Source: Paraeggerthella hongkongensis
Lineage (GTDB): Bacteria > Actinomycetota > Coriobacteriia > Coriobacteriales > Eggerthellaceae
Direction: 5' to 3'
DNA: 64,000 nucleotides
Assembly: GCF_003340345.1 (NCBI RefSeq)
Contig: NZ_PPTQ01000009.1
Coordinates: 80,915-144,914, forward strand
Part shown: positions 25,639 through 33,554 of the stretch, in pieces
Layout of the letters: each line of letters starts with the position of its first letter
Position numbering within the stretch: the stretch's first letter is position 1
Notes under the pieces: model-generated
The model's input: the letters and a program-made list of their open reading frames with translations, nothing else
Told to the model about the DNA's origin: nothing
Databases searched by the model: none
Position numbers and translations under genes: made by a program

Positions 25639-26538
25639 ATGGGCAATCAGAAATACGAGGCGCTTCTCAAAGTAGCCGAAACGGGCAGCTTCAAACAGGC
25701 GGCGCACGACCTTGGATACACCCAAGCCGGCATAAGCTACCTTGTGAACTCGCTCGAACGAGATCTGGGCGTCACCTTGCTGGTAAGGGAGTACGGCGGC
25801 ACGCGCCTCACGGCGGAGGGCCAGGACCTGCTGCCCTGGATGCAAAACGTCTGCAACAGCGAACGACAGCTGGAAGCGCGTTTGGCCGAACTCAAGCATC
25901 TGGAAAGCGGCATCGTCCGCGTAGCGGCTTTCACCAGCACGGCAACCCAGTGGTTTCCCGGCATAGCGAAAACGTTTCTGGCCCAGCATCCCGGCATCGA
26001 CCTCCAGCTCATTTGCATGGACGACGAGGATGCGCTGGAAGAAGCCGTATATCGCGGCGACGCCGACTGCGGCTTTTTCGTCTATCCCATCAAAATGGAA
26101 ATGGATTCCCTGCCCCTGCGCCACGATCCCCTGCTCGTGGCGCTTCCCCCGGATCATCCGCTGGCCGACGCGCCGCGTTTCCCCGCACGCTCCCTTGCAG
26201 GCGAGCCCTACATACGGCTGCTCAGCGGAACGTCGTCGGAGATGGAAGCGCTCTTCCGCAACAACGGCGTGGAAGCCAACGTGCGCTTCACCGTCGACAG
26301 CGACTATGCGGTGATGAGCATGGTGAGCGCAGGGTTGGGGTTCAGCGTGCTGCCCGACCTCATCCTGCGCAACGCCCCCTTCCCCATAGCCGTGGTGCCT
26401 CCCGAAGTGGAAACGAGTCGCGAAATCGGCATCGCCGTCCGCTCGATGAAAACAACCTCGGCCGCGACGAAGGCGTTCTTGGACGTTACCGAGCAATGGG
26501 TGGCTAAAACGTACGGCCAGCCGAATCAGGCTCGGTAG
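25639..26538 (+). CDS. LysR-family transcriptional regulator
   Basis: A 299-residue regulator starting MGNQKYEALLKVAETGSFKQAAHDLGYTQAGISYLVNSLERDLGVTLLVRE, a LysR winged helix with the usual hydrophobic pattern; an AAAGGCG precedes the ATG. Residues 90-295 form the two-lobed periplasmic-binding-like effector domain (VRVAAFTSTATQWFPGIAKTFLAQHPGI). The gene is divergent from the EamA permease gene, with about 240 bases between, the usual arrangement for LysR control of a transporter. Its 3' end overlaps the convergent HAD gene by 13 bases. Confidence 0.92.
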   Translation: MGNQKYEALLKVAETGSFKQAAHDLGYTQAGISYLVNSLERDLGVTLLVREYGGTRLTAEGQDLLPWMQNVCNSERQLEARLAELKHLESGIVRVAAFTSTATQWFPGIAKTFLAQHPGIDLQLICMDDEDALEEAVYRGDADCGFFVYPIKMEMDSLPLRHDPLLVALPPDHPLADAPRFPARSLAGEPYIRLLSGTSSEMEALFRNNGVEANVRFTVDSDYAVMSMVSAGLGFSVLPDLILRNAPFPIAVVPPEVETSREIGIAVRSMKTTSAATKAFLDVTEQWVAKTYGQPNQAR

Positions 26539-27197
26539 GAAGAGGAACCGATCCCGAGCAACGGGGGAACGTCCGAGCAGCGCCCGCACACGTACGTAGG
26601 GCTTTCGCCAAGCAGCATGCCCCGCGAGAACATGCCCCAGAGCGCTGCCGCCGTCGCGCATCCCGCGGCGTTGCCCGCCTGCATGTCGAAGGGGCTATCG
26701 CCCACGTACAGGCACGCTTCGGGACGAAGGTCGAGCAGCCGGCACCCGTGGGCAACGGGACCGGGGCTCGGCTTGTGCTCCGGCCAGTCGTCGGATCCCA
26801 CCACGAAATCGAAGTAGCCGGCCAGGTTGAAGCAATCGAGGCCGCGCATCGCCGGATCGTGCCGCTTCGAAGTGACCACGCCAAGCGGGACTCCTTCGTC
26901 TTTCAGGCGGTTCAGCATGTCGATCGTATCGGGAAAGAGCCTGATGAGGTCGTCGTGGATCACGGCGTTGTGCTCCCGGTACACGCGGCACAGCTCCTCG
27001 TGCACGGAATCGTCGTCCGTGAAATCCCGCATCTGCGTGTTGAGCGGCTGCCCCACCTTGGCCATAAGCGCCTCATCGGGAACGACTTCGCCCAGCACCG
27101 TGCGCGTGGCATAGCGAAACGTGGCCAGCAAAAGATCGTACGTATCGAGCAACGTACCGTCGAGATCGAACAGAACTGCCTGGATGTCGCGTTGCAC
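26526..27197 (-). CDS. HAD-superfamily hydrolase (phosphoglycolate phosphatase/PpaX-like)
   Basis: A 223-residue protein. Motif I is VLFDLDGTLLDT, motif II VVTSKRH, the lysine is in EHKPSPGP, motif III VGDSPFDMQAGNAAG. A helical cap lies between motifs I and II. GTG at 27197 is chosen because AGGAAGAGAG precedes it and the longer frame adds no family sequence. It is a small-molecule phosphatase; phosphoglycolate or pyrophosphate are usual substrates. A C-terminal CGRC pair is not typical of the family. Confidence 0.85.
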   Translation of the reverse strand: MQRDIQAVLFDLDGTLLDTYDLLLATFRYATRTVLGEVVPDEALMAKVGQPLNTQMRDFTDDDSVHEELCRVYREHNAVIHDDLIRLFPDTIDMLNRLKDEGVPLGVVTSKRHDPAMRGLDCFNLAGYFDFVVGSDDWPEHKPSPGPVAHGCRLLDLRPEACLYVGDSPFDMQAGNAAGCATAAALWGMFSRGMLLGESPTYVCGRCSDVPPLLGIGSSSYRA

Positions 27198-27250
27198 AAC
27201 GTCTCTCTTCCTCAATACACGAGCGCGCAAGCAATGTCCCGGGTGAAACG

Positions 27251-27285
27251 GACGAGGCAAGGGAAGCGTGCCCCCTTGCCTCGTC
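27251..27285 (-). terminator. Terminator-like hairpin after proS
   Basis: Perfect 13-base arms GACGAGGCAAGGG / CCCTTGCCTCGTC around a nine-base loop, 36 bases after the proS stop and before the HAD start. On the minus strand only a short CGTTTC follows, so the U-run is poor. Confidence 0.65.
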
Positions 27286-27320
27286 TCGACCTACCCTATC
27301 CTTGGACCTGCGCGCGTCTT

Positions 27321-29078
27321 TTATTCGAACAAGCTGCCGAAGAGCGAAACCTCGGAGCCCCACACCTTCGAGTTGCGCTGCGCGAACGCAAGCGCATCGG
27401 TCAGCGCGGTCAAGGGGATGTCGCGGCGCGCACCGGTGCTACGGCGCTTGATCTCCACCTTCTGCTCCGCCAGGCCGCGCTTGCCCACGATGATCTGCAG
27501 CGGCCAGCCGATCAGGTCCGCGTCGGCGAACTTCACGCCCGCGCGCTCCTTGCGATCGTCGATAGCCACCTCAAGGCCCATCCGCGACAGGTCGGCCGCC
27601 AGCTTCTCGGCCGCAGGCTGCACCTCGTCATCGCCCACCGTCAGCGGAATGACGCACACATGAGCAGGGGCGACGGTCAGCGGCCAGCTGATGCCGTTCT
27701 CGTCGTTGTGCTGCTCGACAATGGCGGCCATGGTGCGCGAAACGCCCACGCCGTAGCAGCCCATGAGGAAGGGCTGCTCGGAGCCGTCCTCCGTCATGAA
27801 GGTGGCGCCCATGGAGCGCGAGTACTTGTCGCCTAGCTGGAACACCTGGGAAACCTCGATGCCGCGCGCGCCCTCCAACGGAAGCCCGCAGGTCGGGCAG
27901 CTGTCGCCGGGACGCACGATGCACAGGTCGGCCCATTCGTCCACCTTGAAGTCAACGCCCAGCTGCGCTCCCACGTAGTGATAGCCGTCCTCGTTCGCGC
28001 CCACGACCCACTTCGGAACCGCCTGCAAGCTGCGCGCGGCGATCACGTACGCACCCTCGGGCAGACCCACCGGGCCCATCGAGCCCTTGTGCAGGCCGAA
28101 GGACTCCATGTCCTCGTCGGTCAGCAGCGTGAACCCGCCAGCCGCACGGGCAGCCTTGATCTCGTTGAGCTCGTGATCGCCGGGCACGAACATGACCACC
28201 AGCTTGCCCTCGTCGTTCTTGCCGGAAAGCGCCTTCACCGTCGAGGACTCGGGAATGTCCAGGAACGCAGCCAGCTCGGCGATGGTATGGACGTCGGGCG
28301 TCGCAACCTTTTCCATGGCCGGAACGTCGTAGACGGTCGGGCGAGCCAGGCAGTCGCCGGCTTCGGTGTTCGCGGCGTACCCGCACGAGCAATGAACGAG
28401 TTCCGCTTCGCCAGCCTCGGCAAGCGCCATGAACTCGCAAGTCACGCTGCCGCCGATCTGACCCGGATCGGCCTCGACCGGACGGTAGTCAAGGCCCATG
28501 CGATCGCAGATGCGGCCGTACGCCTCGCTCATCTCGTCATACGTTTGCTGCAGCGATTCCTGGTCGGCATGGAAGCTGTACGCGTCCTTCATGATGAACT
28601 CGCGGCTGCGCAGAAGGCCGAAGCGCGGGCGGATCTCGTCGCGGAACTTCACCTGGATCTGGTACAGCGAAAGGGGCAGCTGCTTGTACGAGCGCAGCTC
28701 GTTGCGCACCAGCGCGGTGAGCAGCTCTTCATGGGTGGGCCCCAAGCAGAATTCATGGTCGTGGCGATCCTTCAGGCGCATGAGCTCGGGGCCGTAATCG
28801 TTCCAACGGCCGGACTCGTGCCAAAGCTCCGCCGGCTGCAGCGCGGGCATCATGATCTCCTGAGCGCCGATAGCGTCCATCTCCTCGCGGACGATGCCCT
28901 CCACCTTGGACAGGACGCGCTTGCCCAGCGGCAGGAACGTGTACACGCCCGACGCCGTTTTGCGAATGAAGCCAGCGCGCAGCAGCAGTTTATGGCTGGC
29001 GATCTCCGCATCGGTGGGATCTTCCTTGAGCGTGGGGGCGTAGAGCTGGCTCATACGCATGATGTTCGAATTCGTCAT
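27321..29078 (-). CDS. proS: Prolyl-tRNA synthetase
   Basis: A 585-residue bacterial-type class II synthetase starting MTNSNIMRMSQLYAPTLKEDP. Motif 1 is near PLGKRVLSKVEGIVREEM, motif 2 KFRDEIRPRFGLLRSREFIMKDAYSF, motif 3 MGCYGVGVSRTMAAIVEQ. The editing insertion between motifs 2 and 3 (about 225-400) is present, so it should clear Ala-tRNAPro. The C-terminal anticodon domain starts near VCVIPLTVGDD. The ATG overlaps the ispG stop in ATGA (29075-29078). It is the last gene of the isoprenoid/lipid cluster. Confidence 0.97.
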   Translation of the reverse strand: MTNSNIMRMSQLYAPTLKEDPTDAEIASHKLLLRAGFIRKTASGVYTFLPLGKRVLSKVEGIVREEMDAIGAQEIMMPALQPAELWHESGRWNDYGPELMRLKDRHDHEFCLGPTHEELLTALVRNELRSYKQLPLSLYQIQVKFRDEIRPRFGLLRSREFIMKDAYSFHADQESLQQTYDEMSEAYGRICDRMGLDYRPVEADPGQIGGSVTCEFMALAEAGEAELVHCSCGYAANTEAGDCLARPTVYDVPAMEKVATPDVHTIAELAAFLDIPESSTVKALSGKNDEGKLVVMFVPGDHELNEIKAARAAGGFTLLTDEDMESFGLHKGSMGPVGLPEGAYVIAARSLQAVPKWVVGANEDGYHYVGAQLGVDFKVDEWADLCIVRPGDSCPTCGLPLEGARGIEVSQVFQLGDKYSRSMGATFMTEDGSEQPFLMGCYGVGVSRTMAAIVEQHNDENGISWPLTVAPAHVCVIPLTVGDDEVQPAAEKLAADLSRMGLEVAIDDRKERAGVKFADADLIGWPLQIIVGKRGLAEQKVEIKRRSTGARRDIPLTALTDALAFAQRNSKVWGSEVSLFGSLFE

Positions 29079-30142
29079 AGCTTTCCAATCTCCTCCATCA
29101 AAGCGTCCACGATGGCTTCTTCCTCCACCTTGCGGACGACCTTTCCCTGTAAAAACACCACGCCCGACCCCTTGCCGCACGCAACGCCGATATCGGCGTC
29201 GGCAGCTTCGCCGGGTCCGTTCACCACGCAGCCCATGACCGCTACCTTGAGCGGCTTGTCCAGCCCCGCGATGCGATCCTCAACCTGCCGCGCCATGCCG
29301 ATAAGGTCGACCTGACAGCGACCGCACGTCGGGCAGCTGATGAGTTCGGGGGCGCGACGGCGCAGGTCAAGCGCCGCAAGCAGCGTCCAACATGCGCGAA
29401 TTTCCTGCACGGGATCGTCGGTAAGCGAGATGCGCAGCGTGTCGCCGATCCCCTCTTCCAGAAGAATCCCCAGGCCGCACGCGCTCTTGATGGCGCCTTG
29501 GAACGTGGTGCCCGCCTCCGTGACGCCAATGTGCAGCGCAACGTCCGGAAGCTTTTCGCTGAGCAGGCGGTACGTGCGCACCGTGGTCATCACGTCGTGA
29601 GCCTTCGCGCTTACCACCAGGTCCCGAAAGCCGCGGCTTTCGCAGTAGCACGCGTAGTCGACGGCCGAAAGCGCCAGCTTCTCCGGCTGCGAAAGATCCT
29701 CGCGAGCCGCAATGGCATCGTCAAGCGAGCCGGCGTTCACGCCGATGCGAATGGGAATACCCGCTTCGCCCGCGGCGTCGAGCACGGCATCGGTCTTGGC
29801 CAGCCCGCCGATATTGCCGGGATTGATGCGCAGCTTCGCCGCGCCGCGTCGCGCCGCCTCGACCGCGATGCCCGCGTCGAAGTGAATGTCGGCCACCACG
29901 GGCAGCGGGGATTCCTCGCACACGGCCTGGAATGCGTCGAGGCAAGCGCGCCGGGGAATGGCCATGCGCACGACCTCGCACCCCGCGTCGGCCAGCGCCC
30001 GGATCTGGGCCAGGTTCGCAGCCACGTCGTCGGCCGGCGCGTTGAGCATCGACTGCACGACAACGGGCGCGCCGCCGCCCAGCGGCACGTCGCCGACCAT
30101 CACCCGACGGGTGCGTTCGTTCGGTTTGGCGTCGATCGCCAT
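29075..30142 (-). CDS. ispG: 4-hydroxy-3-methylbut-2-enyl-diphosphate synthase (IspG/GcpE)
   Basis: A 355-residue enzyme of the MEP isoprenoid pathway that reduces MEcPP to HMBPP with a [4Fe-4S] cluster. The TIM-barrel half shows VVADIHFDAGIAVEA and KLRINPGNIGG; the cluster half shows ISCPTCGRCQVDL and GCVVNGPGEAADADIGVACG, giving the cysteines. The start MAIDAKPNERTRRVMVGDVPLGGGAPVVVQSM is preceded by GGAG. It sits with dxr, uppS, cdsA and rseP in the conserved order and overlaps proS. Confidence 0.97.
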   Translation of the reverse strand: MAIDAKPNERTRRVMVGDVPLGGGAPVVVQSMLNAPADDVAANLAQIRALADAGCEVVRMAIPRRACLDAFQAVCEESPLPVVADIHFDAGIAVEAARRGAAKLRINPGNIGGLAKTDAVLDAAGEAGIPIRIGVNAGSLDDAIAAREDLSQPEKLALSAVDYACYCESRGFRDLVVSAKAHDVMTTVRTYRLLSEKLPDVALHIGVTEAGTTFQGAIKSACGLGILLEEGIGDTLRISLTDDPVQEIRACWTLLAALDLRRRAPELISCPTCGRCQVDLIGMARQVEDRIAGLDKPLKVAVMGCVVNGPGEAADADIGVACGKGSGVVFLQGKVVRKVEEEAIVDALMEEIGKL

Positions 30143-30301
30143 CGTTTCTCCGTTTCTGATCCCCGCCGATCGCGAACGCGATGCGACAGAACCGCGCCCG
30201 GCTCCAAAGGGCACAGGGCGCACGAGTGCATTGCAGGTTATTCTACCGCTGATTGACCGCTCGGCGAAGCAAATGCACAGGGATTTCGCGGAGCGCGTGC
30301 T

Positions 30302-31426
30302 TTACGCGCCGAAGCCGACGCCCGATATGATCCTTTGGATGTCTTGATTCGCCATCACCAAGAAGAAGCACACGAACAGCGCCATGCCCGCCATCGAAAG
30401 GTAGTTGAGGGCCTTCATGGACACCGTGCGACGCGCAAGCTTCTGGAACAGCTCGATGACCAAACGGCCTCCGTCAAGCGGCGGGATGGGCAGCAGGTTC
30501 ATGATGCCGAGCGACACCGAAATAGCCGCGAAGAATTGGAGGATGTTGACCAGACCCCCTTCGAACGCGTCTTTCGACATGACCGCGATGCCGATAACGG
30601 ACGAGGAGTTGGACATGGTTTCGGCCGCAGTCGCCGGGTTGAACAGGCCCGCGATCAGCTGGATCACCATGCCGATGTACGAAAATCCCATCTGGATAGC
30701 CTGAATCGGCCCCACGACGACATGCTGCAGAACGCCCGTGGTGGGGTTTTGCATGTCGATTCCGACCACCGAGAACAAGACGATGAACAGCAGCACGGCG
30801 AACAACAGGTTCACGGCAACGCCCGCTACCAGAATGATCGCGCGCTTCCAAAACGGCAGGCTGCGATACTGCTGCCGGTACTCGGATTCGAAGAACGCAT
30901 GCGGATCCGAGACCGGACGCGCTTCGCCGAGCGCCCCCGCAACCGGTTCGGGAAGGCCGGCGGCGCGGGCGGCCTTGATCTGCTTCTTGGATGGGACGTA
31001 CTCCGGCGTTCGATACGTGTTGTACTGGTCCTTCTTCGAGGGGCCCACGATAGACCCCCACTCCGTCAGCTCTTCGAGCGCTTCGTAGGCCTCGTCGTCG
31101 GTAATGCCGCAGTCCGCAGCAATGTCCTCCATGTTGGCGGTGCCGCGCTGGTACAGGGCGGCCAGAACCTGCTCCAGATGAGGGCTCATCTCGCCCGGCT
31201 CCATGCCGCACACCTTTGCGTATCCGCCCAGGAGAATGGGCGTGACGCCGAACTTCGTGCCCCATTTGGTGAAACCGATGCTCGGGCCGGGCAAGCCCAG
31301 CATGAACTCGGTCACGCGCACGCCGAACGCGCGCGCCGCCAGGTAATGGCCGCCCTCGTGAATGAACACGAGAAAGCCCAGCACCAGCGTGGCGTACACG
31401 ATCATGAGGATTACGTCCATATACAC
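30302..31426 (-). CDS. rseP: Site-2 protease (M50, RseP/RasP-like) lacking a recognisable PDZ domain
   Basis: A 374-residue intramembrane metalloprotease. HEGGH (23-27) in the first helix gives the zinc site, and NLLPIPPLDGGR (about 314-325) supplies the zinc aspartate. Helices lie near 5-27, 195-220, 245-265 and at the C-terminus. Where RseP has PDZ domains after the second helix there is only a short loop. Instead, residues 83-130, placed before FWKRAIILVAG, look like a small winged-helix unit (LEQVLAALYQRGTANMEDIAADCGITDDEAYEAL as helices). AGGAGC precedes the ATG. Role: cleavage of membrane regulators or remnant signal peptides. Confidence 0.9.
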   Translation of the reverse strand: MYMDVILMIVYATLVLGFLVFIHEGGHYLAARAFGVRVTEFMLGLPGPSIGFTKWGTKFGVTPILLGGYAKVCGMEPGEMSPHLEQVLAALYQRGTANMEDIAADCGITDDEAYEALEELTEWGSIVGPSKKDQYNTYRTPEYVPSKKQIKAARAAGLPEPVAGALGEARPVSDPHAFFESEYRQQYRSLPFWKRAIILVAGVAVNLLFAVLLFIVLFSVVGIDMQNPTTGVLQHVVVGPIQAIQMGFSYIGMVIQLIAGLFNPATAAETMSNSSSVIGIAVMSKDAFEGGLVNILQFFAAISVSLGIMNLLPIPPLDGGRLVIELFQKLARRTVSMKALNYLSMAGMALFVCFFLVMANQDIQRIISGVGFGA

Positions 31427-31888
31427 AGCTCCTATGCGCTAACGGCCCCGCTCCTGCAGCATGCAGCGCTGCATCCGAGAGCCGGCAATGTGTCATGCCC
31501 CAGTATAAAGTGAAACCGCGAAGGAACCATTTTCAAACGAGAAACCCACGAACCTGCCGCGAAATCTTCGCGAGCAAGCCCGACGCCAGTACGCCGCATT
31601 GCACCCACGGCAGCGTTCGCGTATTCCCGACGCAACCTCCAACCTGGTAAAAAAAGCCGGTTCGAGACAACTCCAGGATAGCGCCGACAGATCCGCGCGG
31701 TCGCATGCACGTTCGAGCGATTCGACAACCGCAGCGACATCGGCTATCGCTTCGATTTCGGCAAGGCGAGTCGCCCGAACGAAGAAGCCTACGAAGTCAG
31801 TGTCGGCATGCTGGAGTGGATGGCGGAGGCGCTTGGCTCGACGCCCGCTCGCAGCCGCCTTGACGGTGCGCCCGGCGCGGCCATGCCC
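31427..31888. other. Intergenic region upstream of rseP, no gene seen
   Basis: No frame resembles a protein. A small hairpin CGCGAA-ATC-TTCGCG lies near 31560. This is the left part of the island that separates rseP from dxr. Confidence 0.45.
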
Positions 31889-32016
31889 GCACTTGCGCGC
31901 CCGCGCGCTTGCGGACCCGTGCACTTGCGGGCCCGCGCGCCCGCGGGACCGAGCGCTCGCGGGCTCGTGCGCTTGCGGGCTCGCACGCTTGCGGGCTCGT
32001 GCGCTCGATTCTTCTC
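31889..32016. repeat. 16-bp tandem repeat array
   Basis: Seven head-to-tail 16-base units (31889-32000) plus a partial eighth, of consensus GCGCTTGCGGGCTCGT with a few changes per unit. The period is not a multiple of three and no spacers intervene, so it is neither coding nor CRISPR. Later units (31953-32000) are more alike than the first ones. Confidence 0.85.
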
Positions 32017-32603
32017 GAAATGTTGCGGTCGAAGGGTACGTCAAGGCCAACCCGTTAGCAGGGGGCATCTGCGATCAGGCAAAACTCACGACCGTATTCA
32101 ACGCCGCCTTTCCGCATGTCCTTCGAACGCAACATTTGGGAAAGAATCGCACAGAGAGCAGGCTCGGCCCGATCAACCTTCGCCGACCGCAGGCAAAGCA
32201 GCTATCGACTTCGGCGCGCTACACCGTTTTCCACCGCGGCGCGCATGCGTACCCATTGCGGTTTCCACCGTGGCGGGCGCACGTGCACACGCCGCAGATC
32301 CGGGCTGGCAAAGGGAGCGTTTCAACGCTTTGACCTGGCTTGTTGCATTCAACGGCCAATATCCGGGCAACGCGCGCTGGATTCCTGCTAGGTTCTGGCT
32401 AGATTCCGAACAGGTTTCTGCTAGATGCGCGTTGGAACCAGCCGAGAAACGAGCAAGCTCCACGATAGATCGCGCAAGCATTTCGCTGGACGCACGTCAT
32501 CTACGCGCAAGATGCCGCAGCTAAGATAGTACCAGCGGATCCGCACAACGAAATACAAGCCACTAAATCATTTTATTGATTATGAATACCCATGAGGTAT
32601 AGT
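32017..32603. other. Intergenic region between tandem repeat and brnT
   Basis: No gene recognised. An imperfect direct repeat around TTTCCACCGYGGCG occurs near 32230 and 32270, and CTGCTAG recurs near 32385-32425. Just before brnT the DNA becomes AT-rich, which probably marks its promoter. Confidence 0.4.
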
Positions 32604-32900
32604 ATGAATATATATAAGGTGTGTTTTGCGCAGTTTGAATACGATCATCGCAAAAATGAAGCTAACCTAGAAAAGCACGGAATAAGTTTCGAGGAAGCTA
32701 AAGCTATTTGGGATGATCCCAATTACCTGAAGGCGCCAGCGAAAAAGCGAGGCGAGAAGCGCTATCTTGCGATCGGGATCGTAAACGGAATGCATATCGC
32801 CGCCATCGCGACTGATCGCGGCGATGCGATACGGATCATATCCGCACGGCGCGCGAGCAAAAGGGAGGTTATGCAGTATGAACGAGACGACCGACATTAA
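32604..32900 (+). CDS. brnT: BrnT-family ribonuclease toxin
   Basis: A 98-residue protein with the BrnT pattern: FEYDHRKNEANLEKHGISFEEAKAIWDDPNYL, then RYLAIGIVNG, and the RIISARRASKREVMQYE end. BrnT is a RelE-fold mRNA-cleaving toxin. The second ATG is chosen because GAGG lies six bases before it; an ATG 12 bases earlier is possible. It overlaps the antitoxin gene by 23 bases, toxin first, the known brnTA order. It sits inside the island between rseP and dxr. Confidence 0.9.
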   Translation: MNIYKVCFAQFEYDHRKNEANLEKHGISFEEAKAIWDDPNYLKAPAKKRGEKRYLAIGIVNGMHIAAIATDRGDAIRIISARRASKREVMQYERDDRH

Positions 32901-33126
32901 CCTAGTAGAACGGTTCGACAACGGCAACGACGTCAACGATTACTTCGACTTCGACAAGGCGAGCCGTCCCAATCGAGAAACTCGCAAAGTCAACGTTGAC
33001 ATGCCGGAATGGATGATAGAAGCGCTTGACGAAGAGGCCGGGCGGCTATCCGTCAACAGGCAAGCAGTCATCAAGTTCTGGTTATCCGACCGCATCGACG
33101 AAGAGAGATCGAAGCGCGCGGTATAA
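32878..33126 (+). CDS. brnA: BrnA-family antitoxin
   Basis: An 82-residue protein. The C-terminal half is a ribbon-helix-helix domain (RKVNVDMPEWMIEALDEEAGRLSVNRQAVIKFWLSDRI), which in BrnA binds the operator and represses the pair; the acidic N-terminal part would wrap the toxin. GGGAGG lies nine bases before the ATG at 32878. Encoded in overlap with brnT, so translation is coupled. Confidence 0.88.
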   Translation: MNETTDINLVERFDNGNDVNDYFDFDKASRPNRETRKVNVDMPEWMIEALDEEAGRLSVNRQAVIKFWLSDRIDEERSKRAV

Positions 33127-33289
33127 ATACTCGAAAGAGTCCGAGCTCTTGTAAAGGGCTGCGTTATGTTGGTAAGTCACTATCGACATTGCCCTTTTTC
33201 GGGACACGAAACGGGATCTTTTCCTTGCAGCCTGGATGAAAGCCGGCTACCCCGCACCACCCCGCCTGCTCCGCTCATAAAAGGCGCCT

Positions 33290-33454
33290 CGCTGGCAGAT
33301 TCCGACGGTTTGCGGTCGTCGAATGCACGCCGCGAGCGGCCTTTCCCCGACCTCGATTTTGCACAAGCTTCTGACCAGGCGCGATGATGAAGCGCTTGCA
33401 GCTTGCGAAACGAAAGGCCGAAGCAACGACTGCAAACCGTCAAAACTTGCCAGC
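33290..33454. repeat. Long inverted-repeat element, copy B
   Basis: Arms at 33290-33321 and 33425-33454 are inverted repeats with the core GCTGGCA, then ACGGTTTG and GTCGT. The arms match those of the element at 21804-22005 in sequence, spacing order and orientation, with a loop of about 100 bases. The rest of 33127-33554, between brnA and dxr, holds no recognisable gene. Confidence 0.7.
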
Positions 33455-33554
33455 AAACGCGATTTTCCGAGCGCATGCCTTTGTCTTCGAGCATTACGGC
33501 AATCCGCGTCGGTTGCCAGAAGCGAACGCTATACGAACAGGCTGCGTTGGCGGA

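Noticed and set aside
31889..32016. Possible CRISPR array
   Set aside because: Units are contiguous with no spacers and only 16 bases long; it is a plain tandem repeat.
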